From: Bryobacterales bacterium
GTDB lineage: Bacteria; Acidobacteriota; Terriglobia; Bryobacterales; Bryobacteraceae
Direction of reading: 5' to 3'
Length of the DNA: 55,009 nt
Assembly: GCA_016789905.1 (NCBI GenBank)
Contig: JAEUQC010000080.1
Location: 1 to 55,009, forward strand
Shown piece by piece: positions 16,393 to 25,567 of this stretch (positions within the stretch are counted from its first letter, which is position 1; every line of letters begins with the position of its first letter). The notes beneath the pieces were generated by a model. That model was given only the letters and a program-made list of their open reading frames with translations, made no database searches and was not told the origin of the DNA. The position numbers and the translations under genes were made by a program.

Positions 16393-17087
16393 CGCCTCAT
16401 CCAGACAGCGCGCTGCTGCGGAAGTTTTTTCGTGCGGTCCGCCTGTATCACGATCTCGCCTCAAAGCATGGAATCAGCGACATTTTCCAGGACAACGGCG
16501 GCAAAATTCTGCAAGTCCCGCTCTTGGTCGGGCTCCGGCCGCTCCCCAGCCGGGAGGGCGACGACGCAGTGGACGAGAACGGGATCCAGTACGGCCTCAA
16601 GTCGGTCAACATTGATTTGACACGAAGCTTTTCGACTCATCATCACATGAACCCGGCAATCATCGCGAAATACCGCTGCGTGAACTGGATCTTCGCCGTA
16701 TATCAGGGCATAGAGCTCCAGAAGGCCAATTTGACGACTCCAGGCAATCTTGAACCCTACTACCAGCGCGGGCACGACAAGTGGCACGCCGACGACGGCA
16801 AAGACATCTACAATCCAAAAATTCCGCTCAAGTTCGTCGAGGAGAACGGGGCCCTGATCTACGAAAGCCTGCCTGCGCCTGAGCCAGAGGAGATCGCGCT
16901 CCTGGAAGCGCAAAACCGTCGAAATCCGCCAAGCGGCTCCAGGCGTGGTGCGAAGGCCCAGCGTCCCTCAAAGAAATGGAGTTGCGGTGCGCTAGGCAGC
17001 CTACCGTCTTCGAACCAGGCAGCCGCCCGAGTTAAGTCCCGCGTCGCATCTGGTTCGGCAGTTCGCAGTCGGAGGAGCGCAAAGTGA
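16389..17087 (+). CDS. PvuII-like type II restriction endonuclease, catalytic Glu replaced by Gly
   Basis: Residues 1-160 match remembered R.PvuII closely: KHGISDIFQDNGGKILQV, LPSREGDDAVDENG, GLKSVNIDLTRSFSTHHHMN, IIAKYRCVNWIFAVYQGI and KDIYNPKIPLKFVEENGALIY. PvuII cuts CAGCTG. Its active site is Asp58, Glu68 and Lys70, with Asp34 contacting DNA. Here Asp35, Asp59 and Lys71 correspond, but position 69 is Gly (codon GGC at 16593-16595) where PvuII has Glu68. The DNA-contacting His triplet is kept. About 70 extra residues of low complexity (SGSRRGAKAQRPSKK...) follow the PvuII end point. The enzyme should be catalytically dead or very weak. Confidence 0.88.
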   Translation: MTPHPDSALLRKFFRAVRLYHDLASKHGISDIFQDNGGKILQVPLLVGLRPLPSREGDDAVDENGIQYGLKSVNIDLTRSFSTHHHMNPAIIAKYRCVNWIFAVYQGIELQKANLTTPGNLEPYYQRGHDKWHADDGKDIYNPKIPLKFVEENGALIYESLPAPEPEEIALLEAQNRRNPPSGSRRGAKAQRPSKKWSCGALGSLPSSNQAAARVKSRVASGSAVRSRRSAK

Positions 17088-17122
17088 CACCCCTCCCGCC
17101 CATTCCATCTACAATCACCTAA

Positions 17123-19261
17123 GTGCCCCTCTCGCGCCTGGCCCCCATCGCGCTACTCCTCCTCGTCATCTGCTTCTTCTGGAAGCTCACCATGACGGCG
17201 GAGTTCGTTTGGTTCGACCATCCCGACATGGTCTACATCGAAATCCCCCGCCTCCAGTTCCAGGCACGCGAATTCCACGCCGGGCACTTCCCTCTTTGGG
17301 ACCCCTCCATCTGGGCCGGCCAATCGCTCATCGGACAGACGCAACCCGGCCCGCTCTTCCCCCCGCAACTCCTCTTCCTCCTCGCGCCGCTCCGGGATGG
17401 CTACCTGCGCCCGGAGTATTTGAACTGGTACTGGGTGGCGCTGCACGCCATCGCCGCGCTCAGTTGCTACGCGCTCTGCCGCGATTGGGGACGCAGCCGG
17501 GGCGCGTCGATTCTGGCCGGCATCGGCTTCGGCTGCGGCGGCTTCCTCGGAACCGTGGCCTGGGTCGATGTTGCCGCCGGCGTCGTCTTTCTCCCGCTCA
17601 TCGCGCTCTACCTCTCCCGCGCTTTGGACCGCCCTCGCCCTTGGACCAGCGCCGCGCTCGCTGGCCTCTTCCTCGGCTTATCCTGGCTCTGCGGACACCA
17701 CGAAGTCCCGCTGTTAATGTCCCTTGCCTTCTTGACTCTCTGGACCGCCCTCGCCTGGCTGGACCGCCGCCGCTGGCCCCTGGCGGCCGTCTCCATTGCC
17801 GTTGCCGTCCTCATCGCCTCGGCCCAGGTGTTGGCAACCGTCGAATTTGGCCGGCTCTCCAAACGCTGGGTGGGCGCCGCCGAACCCGTCGGATGGAACG
17901 ATACAATTCCCTACACCATTGCCACCATCTATTCCATGCCGGCCCGGGGCATCCTGCAAACCTTCCTCCCCAGTGCCGACCGCTACGCCGATTGCGCCCC
18001 GTTCATCGGGCTTGCCATTGTCACAATGGCCCTCGCCGGCTTCGCCTGGGGCGGGCCCCGGGCTCGCTGGCTGGGGTTGCTGGCCGGCGTATCTCTGCTG
18101 TTCGCCCTCGGCGCGGCCACGCCTCTCCATGGCTCGCTTTACTCGTTGATACCGGGCCTGGGTAAGGCCCGGATTCCCGTACGCGCGCTTGCGCTTTTCC
18201 ATTTCGCCCTCTCCGTATTGGCCGCATACGGCATGGACGCCTCGCTCGCCCGCGCTGAAGCCCGCCGCGGCCGCTGGCTCGCCTGGGGCTTGGCGGGTCT
18301 CGGCGCCGTTGTGCTCGGTTGGGCCATCGGCGGCGCGCCTTTCGACGATCGCATGATCCTCTCCGGCTTCCTGGCCCTTGGTCTGGCCGCGACCCTTTTT
18401 GTCCGCGTGCAGCCGGCCGCCTTCGCGGCCCTGTGGATCGCCGCGGCCATGGTGGAGTTGCACGGCGTCAGCACTGCCACGTATTCATCGAAATACCGCG
18501 AAGACCAGAACCGCTTCCGCCGCCTGCTCGACGAGAACAAGGACATCGCCGATTTTCTGCGCGCCCAGGAACGCGACGGCCCCGTCCGCCTCGATGTCAA
18601 AGAGTCCGAAATGCCCATGAACTTCGGTGACTATCACGGCGTCGACGCTCTGGGCGGCTACCTCGCCGGCGTGCCGGACAACATCCTGCGCGCGGAGACA
18701 CACACCGAACGGTCCAAAACCCTGCTCGCCGTCACACACTACCTGGCCAAGGCGCCGGAGCGGCCCGAACAGGTCCCGCTTTTCCAGGGAAAAAGCGGCC
18801 TCAAAGTGTTTCGCAACCCCGAAGCGCGGCCCCGGGTGTGGAGCGTCCATGAAGCCGCCTCCGTCAACACGGAGAGCGCACTCCGGGAACGGATTCAAGT
18901 AGCGCCCATTCACCTCCACCGCCAAACGGTACTGCTGGGCGAGGCCCCGCCGCTCGAAAGCTGCGATGGCGACGAAGTAAAACTCCTCAGCCGCAGTCCG
19001 AACCGCGTCCGCATCGCGGCGAACATGCGCTGCCGCGGCATGGTGATTCTGGGCGACTCGTTCTACCCCGGCTGGGAGGCCCGCGTCGATGGCCAACCAA
19101 CGCGTGTCTGGGAGGCCTACGGCTTCCTCCGCGGAGCCGTCACCCCGGCCGGCAAGCATGAGGTCGAATTTCGCTTCCGCCCCGGCAGCGTCTATACTGG
19201 CCTCGCCTGTTTCGCCGTGGGCCTGCTGCTGACGGCGGGCGTGGCTGCCCTGCGCCGCTAG
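17123..19261 (+). CDS. YfhO-like polytopic membrane protein
   Basis: The 712-residue protein starts at GTG (no good SD and no better upstream start seen). An N-terminal helix (LAPIALLLLVICFFW) is followed by a luminal-type loop WFDHPDMVYIEIPRLQFQAREFHAGHFPLWDPSIWAGQSL. The pattern PLWDP after the first helix is typical of GT-C/YfhO proteins. About a dozen membrane helices run to residue 450, then a soluble C-terminal domain with MVILGDSFYPGWEARVDGQP and a final helix. YfhO-type proteins glycosylate wall or lipid polymers in some bacteria. Here the donor and acceptor are unknown. Its stop overlaps the convergent aminotransferase gene by 4 bp. Confidence 0.82.
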   Translation: MPLSRLAPIALLLLVICFFWKLTMTAEFVWFDHPDMVYIEIPRLQFQAREFHAGHFPLWDPSIWAGQSLIGQTQPGPLFPPQLLFLLAPLRDGYLRPEYLNWYWVALHAIAALSCYALCRDWGRSRGASILAGIGFGCGGFLGTVAWVDVAAGVVFLPLIALYLSRALDRPRPWTSAALAGLFLGLSWLCGHHEVPLLMSLAFLTLWTALAWLDRRRWPLAAVSIAVAVLIASAQVLATVEFGRLSKRWVGAAEPVGWNDTIPYTIATIYSMPARGILQTFLPSADRYADCAPFIGLAIVTMALAGFAWGGPRARWLGLLAGVSLLFALGAATPLHGSLYSLIPGLGKARIPVRALALFHFALSVLAAYGMDASLARAEARRGRWLAWGLAGLGAVVLGWAIGGAPFDDRMILSGFLALGLAATLFVRVQPAAFAALWIAAAMVELHGVSTATYSSKYREDQNRFRRLLDENKDIADFLRAQERDGPVRLDVKESEMPMNFGDYHGVDALGGYLAGVPDNILRAETHTERSKTLLAVTHYLAKAPERPEQVPLFQGKSGLKVFRNPEARPRVWSVHEAASVNTESALRERIQVAPIHLHRQTVLLGEAPPLESCDGDEVKLLSRSPNRVRIAANMRCRGMVILGDSFYPGWEARVDGQPTRVWEAYGFLRGAVTPAGKHEVEFRFRPGSVYTGLACFAVGLLLTAGVAALRR

Positions 19262-20562
19262 GTTTGCGGAAACACCTTGCGAATCGCCGCGATAATGTCG
19301 TCCACATCGCGGCGCGTGTACTTGGGGTCCATCAGCACACCGCCGTACCGCCCCAAAATATCGATCGTCTTCGGGCACGATTCCGGCCCATACTTGATCG
19401 CCTTGCCTCGTGCCGATTGATAACTCGGCCAGTCCGGATGCACCGCCTTGGCCATGATGTGCGGCAGAATCGGCAGAATCACCGATCCGCCAGGTTTGCT
19501 GGCGGCCACGTTCTCCGCCTTCATCGCCGCCAGAAAATTGTCCGCCCTCGCTTTGGTCTGCAAGTCGAAAAACACCCCGGCGCCAAGTTCGCCCGCCGGG
19601 TCCGGCAGTTGCCGGAACCGCATCCCCGGCAAGTCACGAATGCCGTCATATACCTGCTTCGCGTTCGCCCGCACGGCGTTCACAATCTTGTCGAGCTTTC
19701 GAATCTGCGCCAGCAGCACACCGCCCGTAAACTCGCTCATCCGGAAGTTGGCGCCGAAAAACCACGGCAGCCGCGCCTCCCCCGTCTGCTGCGAGTGCGG
19801 CGCGCGATAACCGCCAAGGTCGTGGAACCGCGATGCCCGCTCAAAAAGCAGCGGGTCGTTGGTCACCACCGCGCCGCCTTCTCCCGCTGTAATGGACTTG
19901 TTGAGCTGCAAGCTGTAAATGCCAATGTCCCCTTGCGACCCCACCGGCCGCCCGTTATAGGAAGCGCCCACGCTCTGCGCGCAGTCTTCAATCACCCGCA
20001 GCTTGTGCTTTTTCGCTATCGCCAGCACCCGGTCCAAATGGCACGGATTGCCCTGCAAGTGGACCGCCATGATGGCCTTGGTTTGCGGTGTGATGAGCGG
20101 CTCTATCCCATCGGGATCAATGTTGAACGTATCGTCGATTTCCGCGCACACCGGAAGCGCGCCGGCCAGGATGATGGCGTTGAAGCAGGAGTGCCACGTC
20201 CACGCCGGCAGGATCACTTCGTCGCCTGGCCCGATTTCCAGGGCCGCCACCGCGCACTGCAACGCCGCCGTACCCGACGTCACCCCAAGCGCAAACTGCG
20301 CCTGCATTCTCGCGGCAAACTCTTTTTCAAATTGAAGGACCTTCTGCGGCGGCTTGGCCCCATACCACCGGAACGGTGACTGCGCATCCAGCACGTCCTG
20401 CAGTTCTGCCCGTTCCTTTTCGTCGTAGAACTGCGAGCCCCAGTATCCCGGCCGCAAAGGCGTGGCGCGCACTGGCGTGCCACCGTCCTTGGCGAGTTTC
20501 GCCGCGGGCGCGGCGGCGAGTTCAGCGGCAGTGAGAGCGGCGACAAATTTTCGGCGTTGCAT
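19258..20562 (-). CDS. DegT/DnrJ/EryC1/StrS-family protein with N-terminal leader
   Basis: The 434-residue protein has an unusual leader, MQRRKFVAALTAAELAAAPA, with a twin-arginine and alanine-rich stretch, before the PLP fold. The fold shows VTSGTAALQCAVAALEIGPGDEVILPAWTWHSCFNAIILAGALPV, VIEDCAQSVGASYNGRPVGSQGD and YSLQLNKSITAGEGG with the Schiff-base Lys. Family members aminate keto-sugars in the cytosol, so an exported member would be odd. The leader may be a true Tat signal or an annotation-type artefact of its conserved start. No sugar-nucleotide partner genes adjoin it. The substrate is unknown. Confidence 0.85.
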   Translation of the reverse strand: MQRRKFVAALTAAELAAAPAAKLAKDGGTPVRATPLRPGYWGSQFYDEKERAELQDVLDAQSPFRWYGAKPPQKVLQFEKEFAARMQAQFALGVTSGTAALQCAVAALEIGPGDEVILPAWTWHSCFNAIILAGALPVCAEIDDTFNIDPDGIEPLITPQTKAIMAVHLQGNPCHLDRVLAIAKKHKLRVIEDCAQSVGASYNGRPVGSQGDIGIYSLQLNKSITAGEGGAVVTNDPLLFERASRFHDLGGYRAPHSQQTGEARLPWFFGANFRMSEFTGGVLLAQIRKLDKIVNAVRANAKQVYDGIRDLPGMRFRQLPDPAGELGAGVFFDLQTKARADNFLAAMKAENVAASKPGGSVILPILPHIMAKAVHPDWPSYQSARGKAIKYGPESCPKTIDILGRYGGVLMDPKYTRRDVDDIIAAIRKVFPQT

Positions 20563-20619
20563 ACGATTCCCTGGAAAAAGCGTAATGCAGTTCCACCCCG
20601 GAATCCACCCCCAGGTTTT

Positions 20620-21130
20620 TCGTGGGGCCTCCCGTTCCGCCGCCGGGAATCCGATTCGGCCCCGTACTCCGCCGCGGTGCAGTAAAGGATCATTTGTTAC
20701 GGCCCGGCACGCAGCACGACTGTAATCCGAGCCTCAAACCGCGCGCCGGGACATCGCTTTCAGCGTGTCCCAAGACGCTCGGCATCCCCACCCCACAACC
20801 GGTTACTCCCCCGGCTACCCGAGCCCCCAGCGCGGCGGTGCTGGTCTGTAACCATGCCGCCAAGCCCACCCAACATCCGACACGCAGTACGACTGCGGGG
20901 ATATCGCCTTGGCGTGTCCCCCCTTGCCCGTACTTCTCCGCAACCCCGTACATCACGGCAGGCTACAGGTCGCGTAATCCGGTGCCGCCGGTGGCCGGGC
21001 TCATCTGCAACCCCGCCACAAGCCGGACGCCGGGAAATCCCAAATGCAACACCAACTCCCGCTGGGGCATCGCTTTCAGCGTGTCCAAGACGCGCGGCAT
21101 CCCCACCCCCACAACCGGTTTGCCCCTCGG
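20620..21130 (+). repeat. Intergenic repeat family, cluster B (three hairpin units)
   Basis: The 774-bp gap between the DegT gene and rpoD holds no credible gene; ORFs there are low-complexity and change frame between repeat units. Hairpins of one type lie at 20748-20771, 20897-20921 and 21063-21087 (GGGACA-t-CGCT..AGCG-TGTCCC and variants). The first and third are followed by AAGACGC(T/G)CGGCATCCCCAC, the third is preceded by GCCGGGAAATCCCAAATGCAAC, and CATCCGACACGCAG and GGCTACAGGTCGC modules also occur. The same modules occur at 32.5-32.9 kb and, weaker, at 361-460. Nothing else is recognised in 21131-21336. Confidence 0.8.
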
Positions 21131-21336
21131 GCTACCGGCGCCGCCGGTGGACTGGCTGTCCACGGGCCACAATCGCTGTCTCCCAGCGCTCGTCAACGTA
21201 CACCAGAACATCGCCGCCACTCGGCTTTTCTTCCTGCGATTTACCAGCGGGCCGCAATAGCCCCGCACAAGAACCGAACGGGCCCGGCCGTCGGAGGAGC
21301 GGCGCGAGCCCGTTGCGGGGGATAACTCGACAGAAA

Positions 21337-22893
21337 CTAGCGAGCGGCCAGCAAAGCACGCAGATGACGAGCCCGTTCCGGCGAACGCAACTGCCGCAAC
21401 GCTTTGGCTTCTATCTGACGAATCCGTTCCCGGGTCACGTCAAACTCCTGCCCGATCTCTTCCAGTGTGTGCTCCCGGTCACAGCCGATGCCGAATCGCA
21501 TCCGGATCACCTTCTCCTCCTTCGGAGAAAGCGTCTTCAGGATATTTGCCGTCTCATCACGCACATTCGATTCAATAACCGCGTCCACCGGCGACCCCAC
21601 CCAGCGATCTTCAATCAAATCGCCCAGCGCCGATTCCCCGTCGCGCCCCACCGGCGTCTCCAGCGAAACCGGATCCCTCGAAATCGTCTTCAGCTTTTGG
21701 ACCTTCTCCACCGGAATGTCCATCCGGCGGCTGATCTCTTCATTGGTCGGCTGCCGGCCCAGTTCTTTTTCCAGCTCCCGCGTCGCCCGCAGAAACTTGT
21801 TCATCGACTCGTTCATGTGAACCGGAATCCGGATCGTCCGCGATTGATCGGCAATCGCCCGCGTGATCGCCTGCCGGATCCACCACGTCGCATACGTCGA
21901 AAATTTATATCCGCGCCGGTACTCGAACTTGTCCGCCGCCCGCATCAGCCCGATATTGCCTTCCTGAATCAGATCCAGCAAATGCAAACCGCGGTTGACA
22001 TACTTTTTGGCCACCGAAACCACCAGCCGCAGGTTGGCTTCCACCAGATCCTTTTTGGCCTTCTCGGCTTCCACTTCCCCGTGCCGGATCACCGTGATCG
22101 TGTGCTTCAACTGCCCCACCGACGCCCCGGCAAACTCCTGCTTCTTCTTAACTTCCTTCTTCAGTTCCCGCACCCGCGCCGCGTGCTGCGGGTCCTTCCG
22201 CGCTTCCAGCTTGTGCAGTTCGGAATCCAGATGCGTTATCTCTTCCACCGTCCGCTCAATCTCTTTGGCGAACTCACGCCACCGGCTCGGCAAAAACGGC
22301 GTGTTCCGAATCGACACGCTCATCTCCACTTGCGCCCGCGCCGCTTTGTAGTAGATCTTCCGGTACGCCTTCTTCACCGCCGGATTCTTCTCCGACGCCT
22401 TCGGCGCCGCCGTCTCCAGCAGCTTTTCCAGCGCCGTCATCTGCTTCTTATGCAGCAAGCCCAGGTTTAGAACGCGCTCCGTAAGCTCCTTCCGCATCTT
22501 CGCTTCCGCCGGCGTTCCCTCTTCCACGTCTCCCAGATCCACCAGATTATCCAGGTCGATCTCCGCGCGCTTCAACTGTTCGGTAAACTCAATCACCCGG
22601 TTCTGTACCACCGCCGACCGGCTGATCGCCTTCAACATCCGCAGCTTCCCGCGCTCCATCCGCCGCGCCAGGTTCACTTCCCCTTCCCGCGTTAATAACG
22701 GGACGGCTCCCATCTCGCGCAAGTACACGCGCACCGGGTCGTCCGTATATATGGACTCTTCTTGCTGCTGCGCCGCCTGAAAGTCTTCCCCGTCATGCAC
22801 TTCTTCCGGATGGAAAAAGTTCGTCTCTTCGTCAAAAGGTAGACCTAATGGCTCGGTTGAGTCGCCAAGGTACTGATCGTCAAAATGATCCAT
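21337..22893 (-). CDS. rpoD: RNA polymerase primary sigma factor (sigma-70, RpoD)
   Basis: The 518-residue protein has region 1.2 ([33 protein letters not shown]), regions 2.1-2.4 ([79 protein letters not shown]), region 3 ([13 protein letters not shown]) and region 4 ([16 protein letters not shown] to [26 protein letters not shown]). It directs core polymerase to housekeeping promoters. The N-terminal region 1.1 is short and acidic, and the nonconserved region is shorter than in E. coli. It follows nrdR on the same strand after a 271-bp gap containing a good promoter, so it is probably transcribed separately. Confidence 0.98.
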   Translation of the reverse strand: MDHFDDQYLGDSTEPLGLPFDEETNFFHPEEVHDGEDFQAAQQQEESIYTDDPVRVYLREMGAVPLLTREGEVNLARRMERGKLRMLKAISRSAVVQNRVIEFTEQLKRAEIDLDNLVDLGDVEEGTPAEAKMRKELTERVLNLGLLHKKQMTALEKLLETAAPKASEKNPAVKKAYRKIYYKAARAQVEMSVSIRNTPFLPSRWREFAKEIERTVEEITHLDSELHKLEARKDPQHAARVRELKKEVKKKQEFAGASVGQLKHTITVIRHGEVEAEKAKKDLVEANLRLVVSVAKKYVNRGLHLLDLIQEGNIGLMRAADKFEYRRGYKFSTYATWWIRQAITRAIADQSRTIRIPVHMNESMNKFLRATRELEKELGRQPTNEEISRRMDIPVEKVQKLKTISRDPVSLETPVGRDGESALGDLIEDRWVGSPVDAVIESNVRDETANILKTLSPKEEKVIRMRFGIGCDREHTLEEIGQEFDVTRERIRQIEAKALRQLRSPERARHLRALLAAR

Positions 22894-23015
22894 TCATCCC
22901 ACTTCTCCGCCATCGCGACGGAACAAGCTCGCTGCGTTGTGGTCTTCGGGCGGTGGGGCTATTGCCCGGAAAGCACGCGAATCTCGACCCCTTTTCACAA
23001 GGAGCGCCAAGACTG

Positions 23016-23044
23016 AGTATAGCATCCAACCGCTTGAAAGTTAA
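23016..23044 (-). promoter_or_regulatory. Sigma-70-type promoter for rpoD
   Basis: Read on the minus strand, TTAACT (23044-23039), a 17-bp spacer and TATACT (23021-23016) match the -35/-10 consensus in 9 of 12 positions. It precedes the rpoD start by about 120 bp. The rest of the 22894-23164 gap shows nothing else I can name. Confidence 0.5.
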
Positions 23045-23164
23045 GAGCGAATTCGCCCCCTACTCCATTCGATGCCATTCCTCCAAAAAGGTTACCGAAC
23101 ATGCCGTCAACTTACCAGTGGTGCTGAAACAAAACTTAACGTACTATCTTTGTAGTCGAAAAGC

Positions 23165-23635
23165 CTACCGCACATCCCCTAATCGCTTGCTCAACAGTGT
23201 CTGCAACTCGCTTAAAAACGCCTGCTCGTCCTGAAAATCCCGATATACCGACGCAAATCGTACATATGCGATCTTGTCCAGCCCGCGCAGCTCCTCCATC
23301 AATATCTCTCCTATATCTGTAGTAGAAAGCTCTCGCTCCGCATTGTCGGCCAGCCGCGATTCCACCTTATCCACAATCGCCGCCAGCTTCGTAATCGATA
23401 TCGGTCGCTTCTCACATGCCTTCAACAACCCGTTCAGAATCTTCTGCCGCTCAAATTTCTCCCGCCGCCCGTCCTTCTTCACCACCATGTACGGAATCTC
23501 GTCAATCTTCTCGTACGTCGTAAACCGCCGCTCGCACGATATGCACTGCCGCCGCCGCCGGATCGCATCCCCCTCCTTGCTCTCCCGCGAATCGATCACC
23601 TTATCTTCTTGATGCGCGCAAAAAGGACACTTCAT
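23165..23635 (-). CDS. nrdR: Transcriptional repressor NrdR
   Basis: The 156-residue protein is a standard NrdR. The zinc ribbon MKCPFCAHQEDKVIDSRESKEGDAIRRRRQCISCERRFTTYE has CxxC pairs at residues 3/6 and 31/34. The ATP-cone (about 49-139: MVVKKDGRREKFERQKILNGLLKACEKRPIS) follows. NrdR senses ATP/dATP and represses ribonucleotide reductase genes. No nrd genes are in this window. Its ATG overlaps the stop of the upstream membrane-protein gene by 4 bp. Confidence 0.97.
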   Translation of the reverse strand: MKCPFCAHQEDKVIDSRESKEGDAIRRRRQCISCERRFTTYEKIDEIPYMVVKKDGRREKFERQKILNGLLKACEKRPISITKLAAIVDKVESRLADNAERELSTTDIGEILMEELRGLDKIAYVRFASVYRDFQDEQAFLSELQTLLSKRLGDVR

Positions 23636-24684
23636 CGTTCCGTTTCCTGGCCTTCCAATTCCTCACTGATTCGCCGCAGGCTCTGCCACCGCAGCCCTTC
23701 GCTTGCGGCTAAACCTATTCCTATCGGCAGTATACTCACCCATGTTACCAGCCAGTTGGCCACCGCGATGCCCGCCGCCTCCGCCGCCCCCAGCCCAAAT
23801 AACTGCGATAGCACCACCGTCCCCGCAATTTGGACCCCGCCCCCCACACCCGGTATCTGCACAATGCTCCCAAACGCTACAAACCCCACGTACACCACCG
23901 TATCCAGGTTGCTCATGTGCGCCGTCGCCGGAAACGCCCGGAAAAAGCACAGCGTCCCGCCCGTGATAATCAGCCACTCCACCGCCGTAATCCCAAGCAA
24001 TCCAACTACATCCGAGGTCTTCTGGCAACAAGCCATCCCGCTCGTAAACGACGCCGCCAGCCCCTTCGTCCTTCCCAGCCACGGCTCAGGCAAAAACGAC
24101 AATGCGTCCGATAACCGCCCCGCCACCACCTCTTTTGACTTTCCCGCAAAAAACAACACCACCAGGCACGCCGCCGCCAGCACCGCCACCAGTCCCCCAC
24201 CCACGTTCATCACCCATGCCAAGCCCGCCGAAACATCCCGCCCCGCCGGATCGAAGGCCCACAATCCTGCCCCGAACAGCACCAGCACCGCCAGCAAATC
24301 GAACACCCGTTCCAAAAACCACGTCGCCATCTGTGACGAAAATGGTACTTTTTCCATCCTTGCAATCAACCATGGCCGCACAATCTCGCCCGGCCGGCCC
24401 AGCAGGATCACCGCCGTGAACCCAATCGCCGTCGCCTTGAACAGCCGGATTCCAGACGCGTCCGGCGCCAATGGCCGGATCATCATTTGCCACCGCAGTA
24501 CCCGCGCCACATACGTTCCAAGCACCAGCGCCGCCGCTAACCCCATCCAACCCCAGTGCACCGTTGCGTACACCGCCCCAAACGCCTTCCAATCAAAGGA
24601 CTTAAGCCGCTGCCAGCTCGCCGCCACCAAAATCGGCAACGCTACCGCCGCCACCCATGGCAGCCATCGCCGAACCTTCTGCAT
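23632..24684 (-). CDS. Lysylphosphatidylglycerol-synthase TM region-like (UPF0104) membrane protein
   Basis: From the ATG at 24684 (GGAA 7 nt upstream; a longer TTG start at 24720 is less likely) the product is about 350 residues with around eight to ten membrane helices. LGTYVARVLRWQMMIRPL, FTAVILLGRPGEIVRPWLIARMEKVPFSSQMATWFLERVFDLLAVLVLFG and VGFVAFGSIVQIPGVGGGVQIAGTVVLSQLFGLG are the hallmark segments of this family. They resemble the flippase half of MprF. A lipid-translocation role is likely but the lipid is unknown. It is translationally coupled to nrdR by a 4-bp overlap. Confidence 0.85.
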   Translation of the reverse strand: MQKVRRWLPWVAAVALPILVAASWQRLKSFDWKAFGAVYATVHWGWMGLAAALVLGTYVARVLRWQMMIRPLAPDASGIRLFKATAIGFTAVILLGRPGEIVRPWLIARMEKVPFSSQMATWFLERVFDLLAVLVLFGAGLWAFDPAGRDVSAGLAWVMNVGGGLVAVLAAACLVVLFFAGKSKEVVAGRLSDALSFLPEPWLGRTKGLAASFTSGMACCQKTSDVVGLLGITAVEWLIITGGTLCFFRAFPATAHMSNLDTVVYVGFVAFGSIVQIPGVGGGVQIAGTVVLSQLFGLGAAEAAGIAVANWLVTWVSILPIGIGLAASEGLRWQSLRRISEELEGQETER

Positions 24685-24885
24685 TCGTTCCACTGACAAA
24701 AAAAAGCCCACGGCAAGCAAGATGCACTGGCGCCAGCTCCGTTGTAAACTACAAAGCGGTGGCTGTGCCCCACAATTCGTGCGAACTTATTATGGCAGAT
24801 CCTCGTAACTACTTCTGAACGCGCAATCGGCTCACGCGGGGAAATGTGAGCACAGAAACGCGCCAGGAAGGAGTCCGAGGACGAA

Positions 24886-25563
24886 ATGGCACTGGCCGCA
24901 GCACTAGACACCCAGAATTTCTCAAACGCCGTCACGTCGGCTTGGGGTTCAGCCCCAACTGCCCGCCTCGGGAGCCGGAGCTTGGAACCAACTTTCGACC
25001 TCGACATACAACTGGTGGAGCGTTGCCTCGCCGGGGACGAGGGGGCGTGGGAAGATCTCGTAAAAACCCACACCAGACGTGTCTATTCAATCTGCTTTCG
25101 CTTCGTCGGCAAGGACTCCGAAGCCCAGGACCTGACGCAGGACGTCTTCCTCCGCCTCTTTCGCACTCTCAAATCGTTCCGCGCCGGCGAAGGCTCCTTT
25201 ACCGTCTGGCTCTCCCGGATGACCCGGAATCTGCTCATCGACAACTACCGCCGTACCCGGCAGGAACGCATTACCGATTCCATCGAAGAACAGCTCCCTA
25301 TGCTGGAGGAACGTTCCGTTGGCGCCGGTAGCCGTGCCGATGGCCTGCTCGCCGGCCGCGAAGCGTCCGAACTGCTGCAAGGCGCGCTCCAACGCCTCTC
25401 CCCGGAACTGCGGGAGACGGTCATTTTGCGCGACCTGGAGGAAATGGAATATAAAGAAATTGCCGAAACTCTCGGCGTTCCGGAGGGAACAGTGAAGTCG
25501 CGGCTCAACCGCGGCCGGGCCGAGTTAGCCCGCATCCTCCGAAAGTATCAGGTGGCGGTATAA
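24886..25563 (+). CDS. ECF-family RNA polymerase sigma factor (RpoE-like)
   Basis: The product has 225 residues. An unusual N-terminal extension of about 40 residues precedes sigma-2 (LVERCLAGDEGAWEDLVKTHTRRVYSICFRFVGKDSEAQDLTQDVFLRLFRTLKSF, about 43-98). Sigma-4 is at the end (LQRLSPELRETVILRDLEEMEYKEIAETLGVPEGTVKSRLNRGRAELARIL). ECF sigmas act with a cognate anti-sigma, here the gene 4 bp downstream. AAGGAG and GAGG lie before the ATG. In the 201-bp leader a GAACTT-N16-GTAACT-like pair might be an autoregulatory ECF promoter, but it is weak. Confidence 0.94.
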   Translation: MALAAALDTQNFSNAVTSAWGSAPTARLGSRSLEPTFDLDIQLVERCLAGDEGAWEDLVKTHTRRVYSICFRFVGKDSEAQDLTQDVFLRLFRTLKSFRAGEGSFTVWLSRMTRNLLIDNYRRTRQERITDSIEEQLPMLEERSVGAGSRADGLLAGREASELLQGALQRLSPELRETVILRDLEEMEYKEIAETLGVPEGTVKSRLNRGRAELARILRKYQVAV

Positions 25564-25567
25564 CTCC

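Noticed and set aside
17011..17057. CTGGTTCG near the end of the endonuclease gene as a possible attR partner of tRNA-Pro
   Set aside because: Identity to the tRNA T-arm is only 8 bases, and part of it forms a CGAACCAG/CTGGTTCG inverted repeat. No integrase is present.
20622..21260. 212-codon ORF in the rpoD-DegT gap, and minus-strand ORFs 20690-20956 and 20963-21268
   Set aside because: They are made of the intergenic repeat modules. The same modules are read in different frames in different copies, so protein coding is not conserved.
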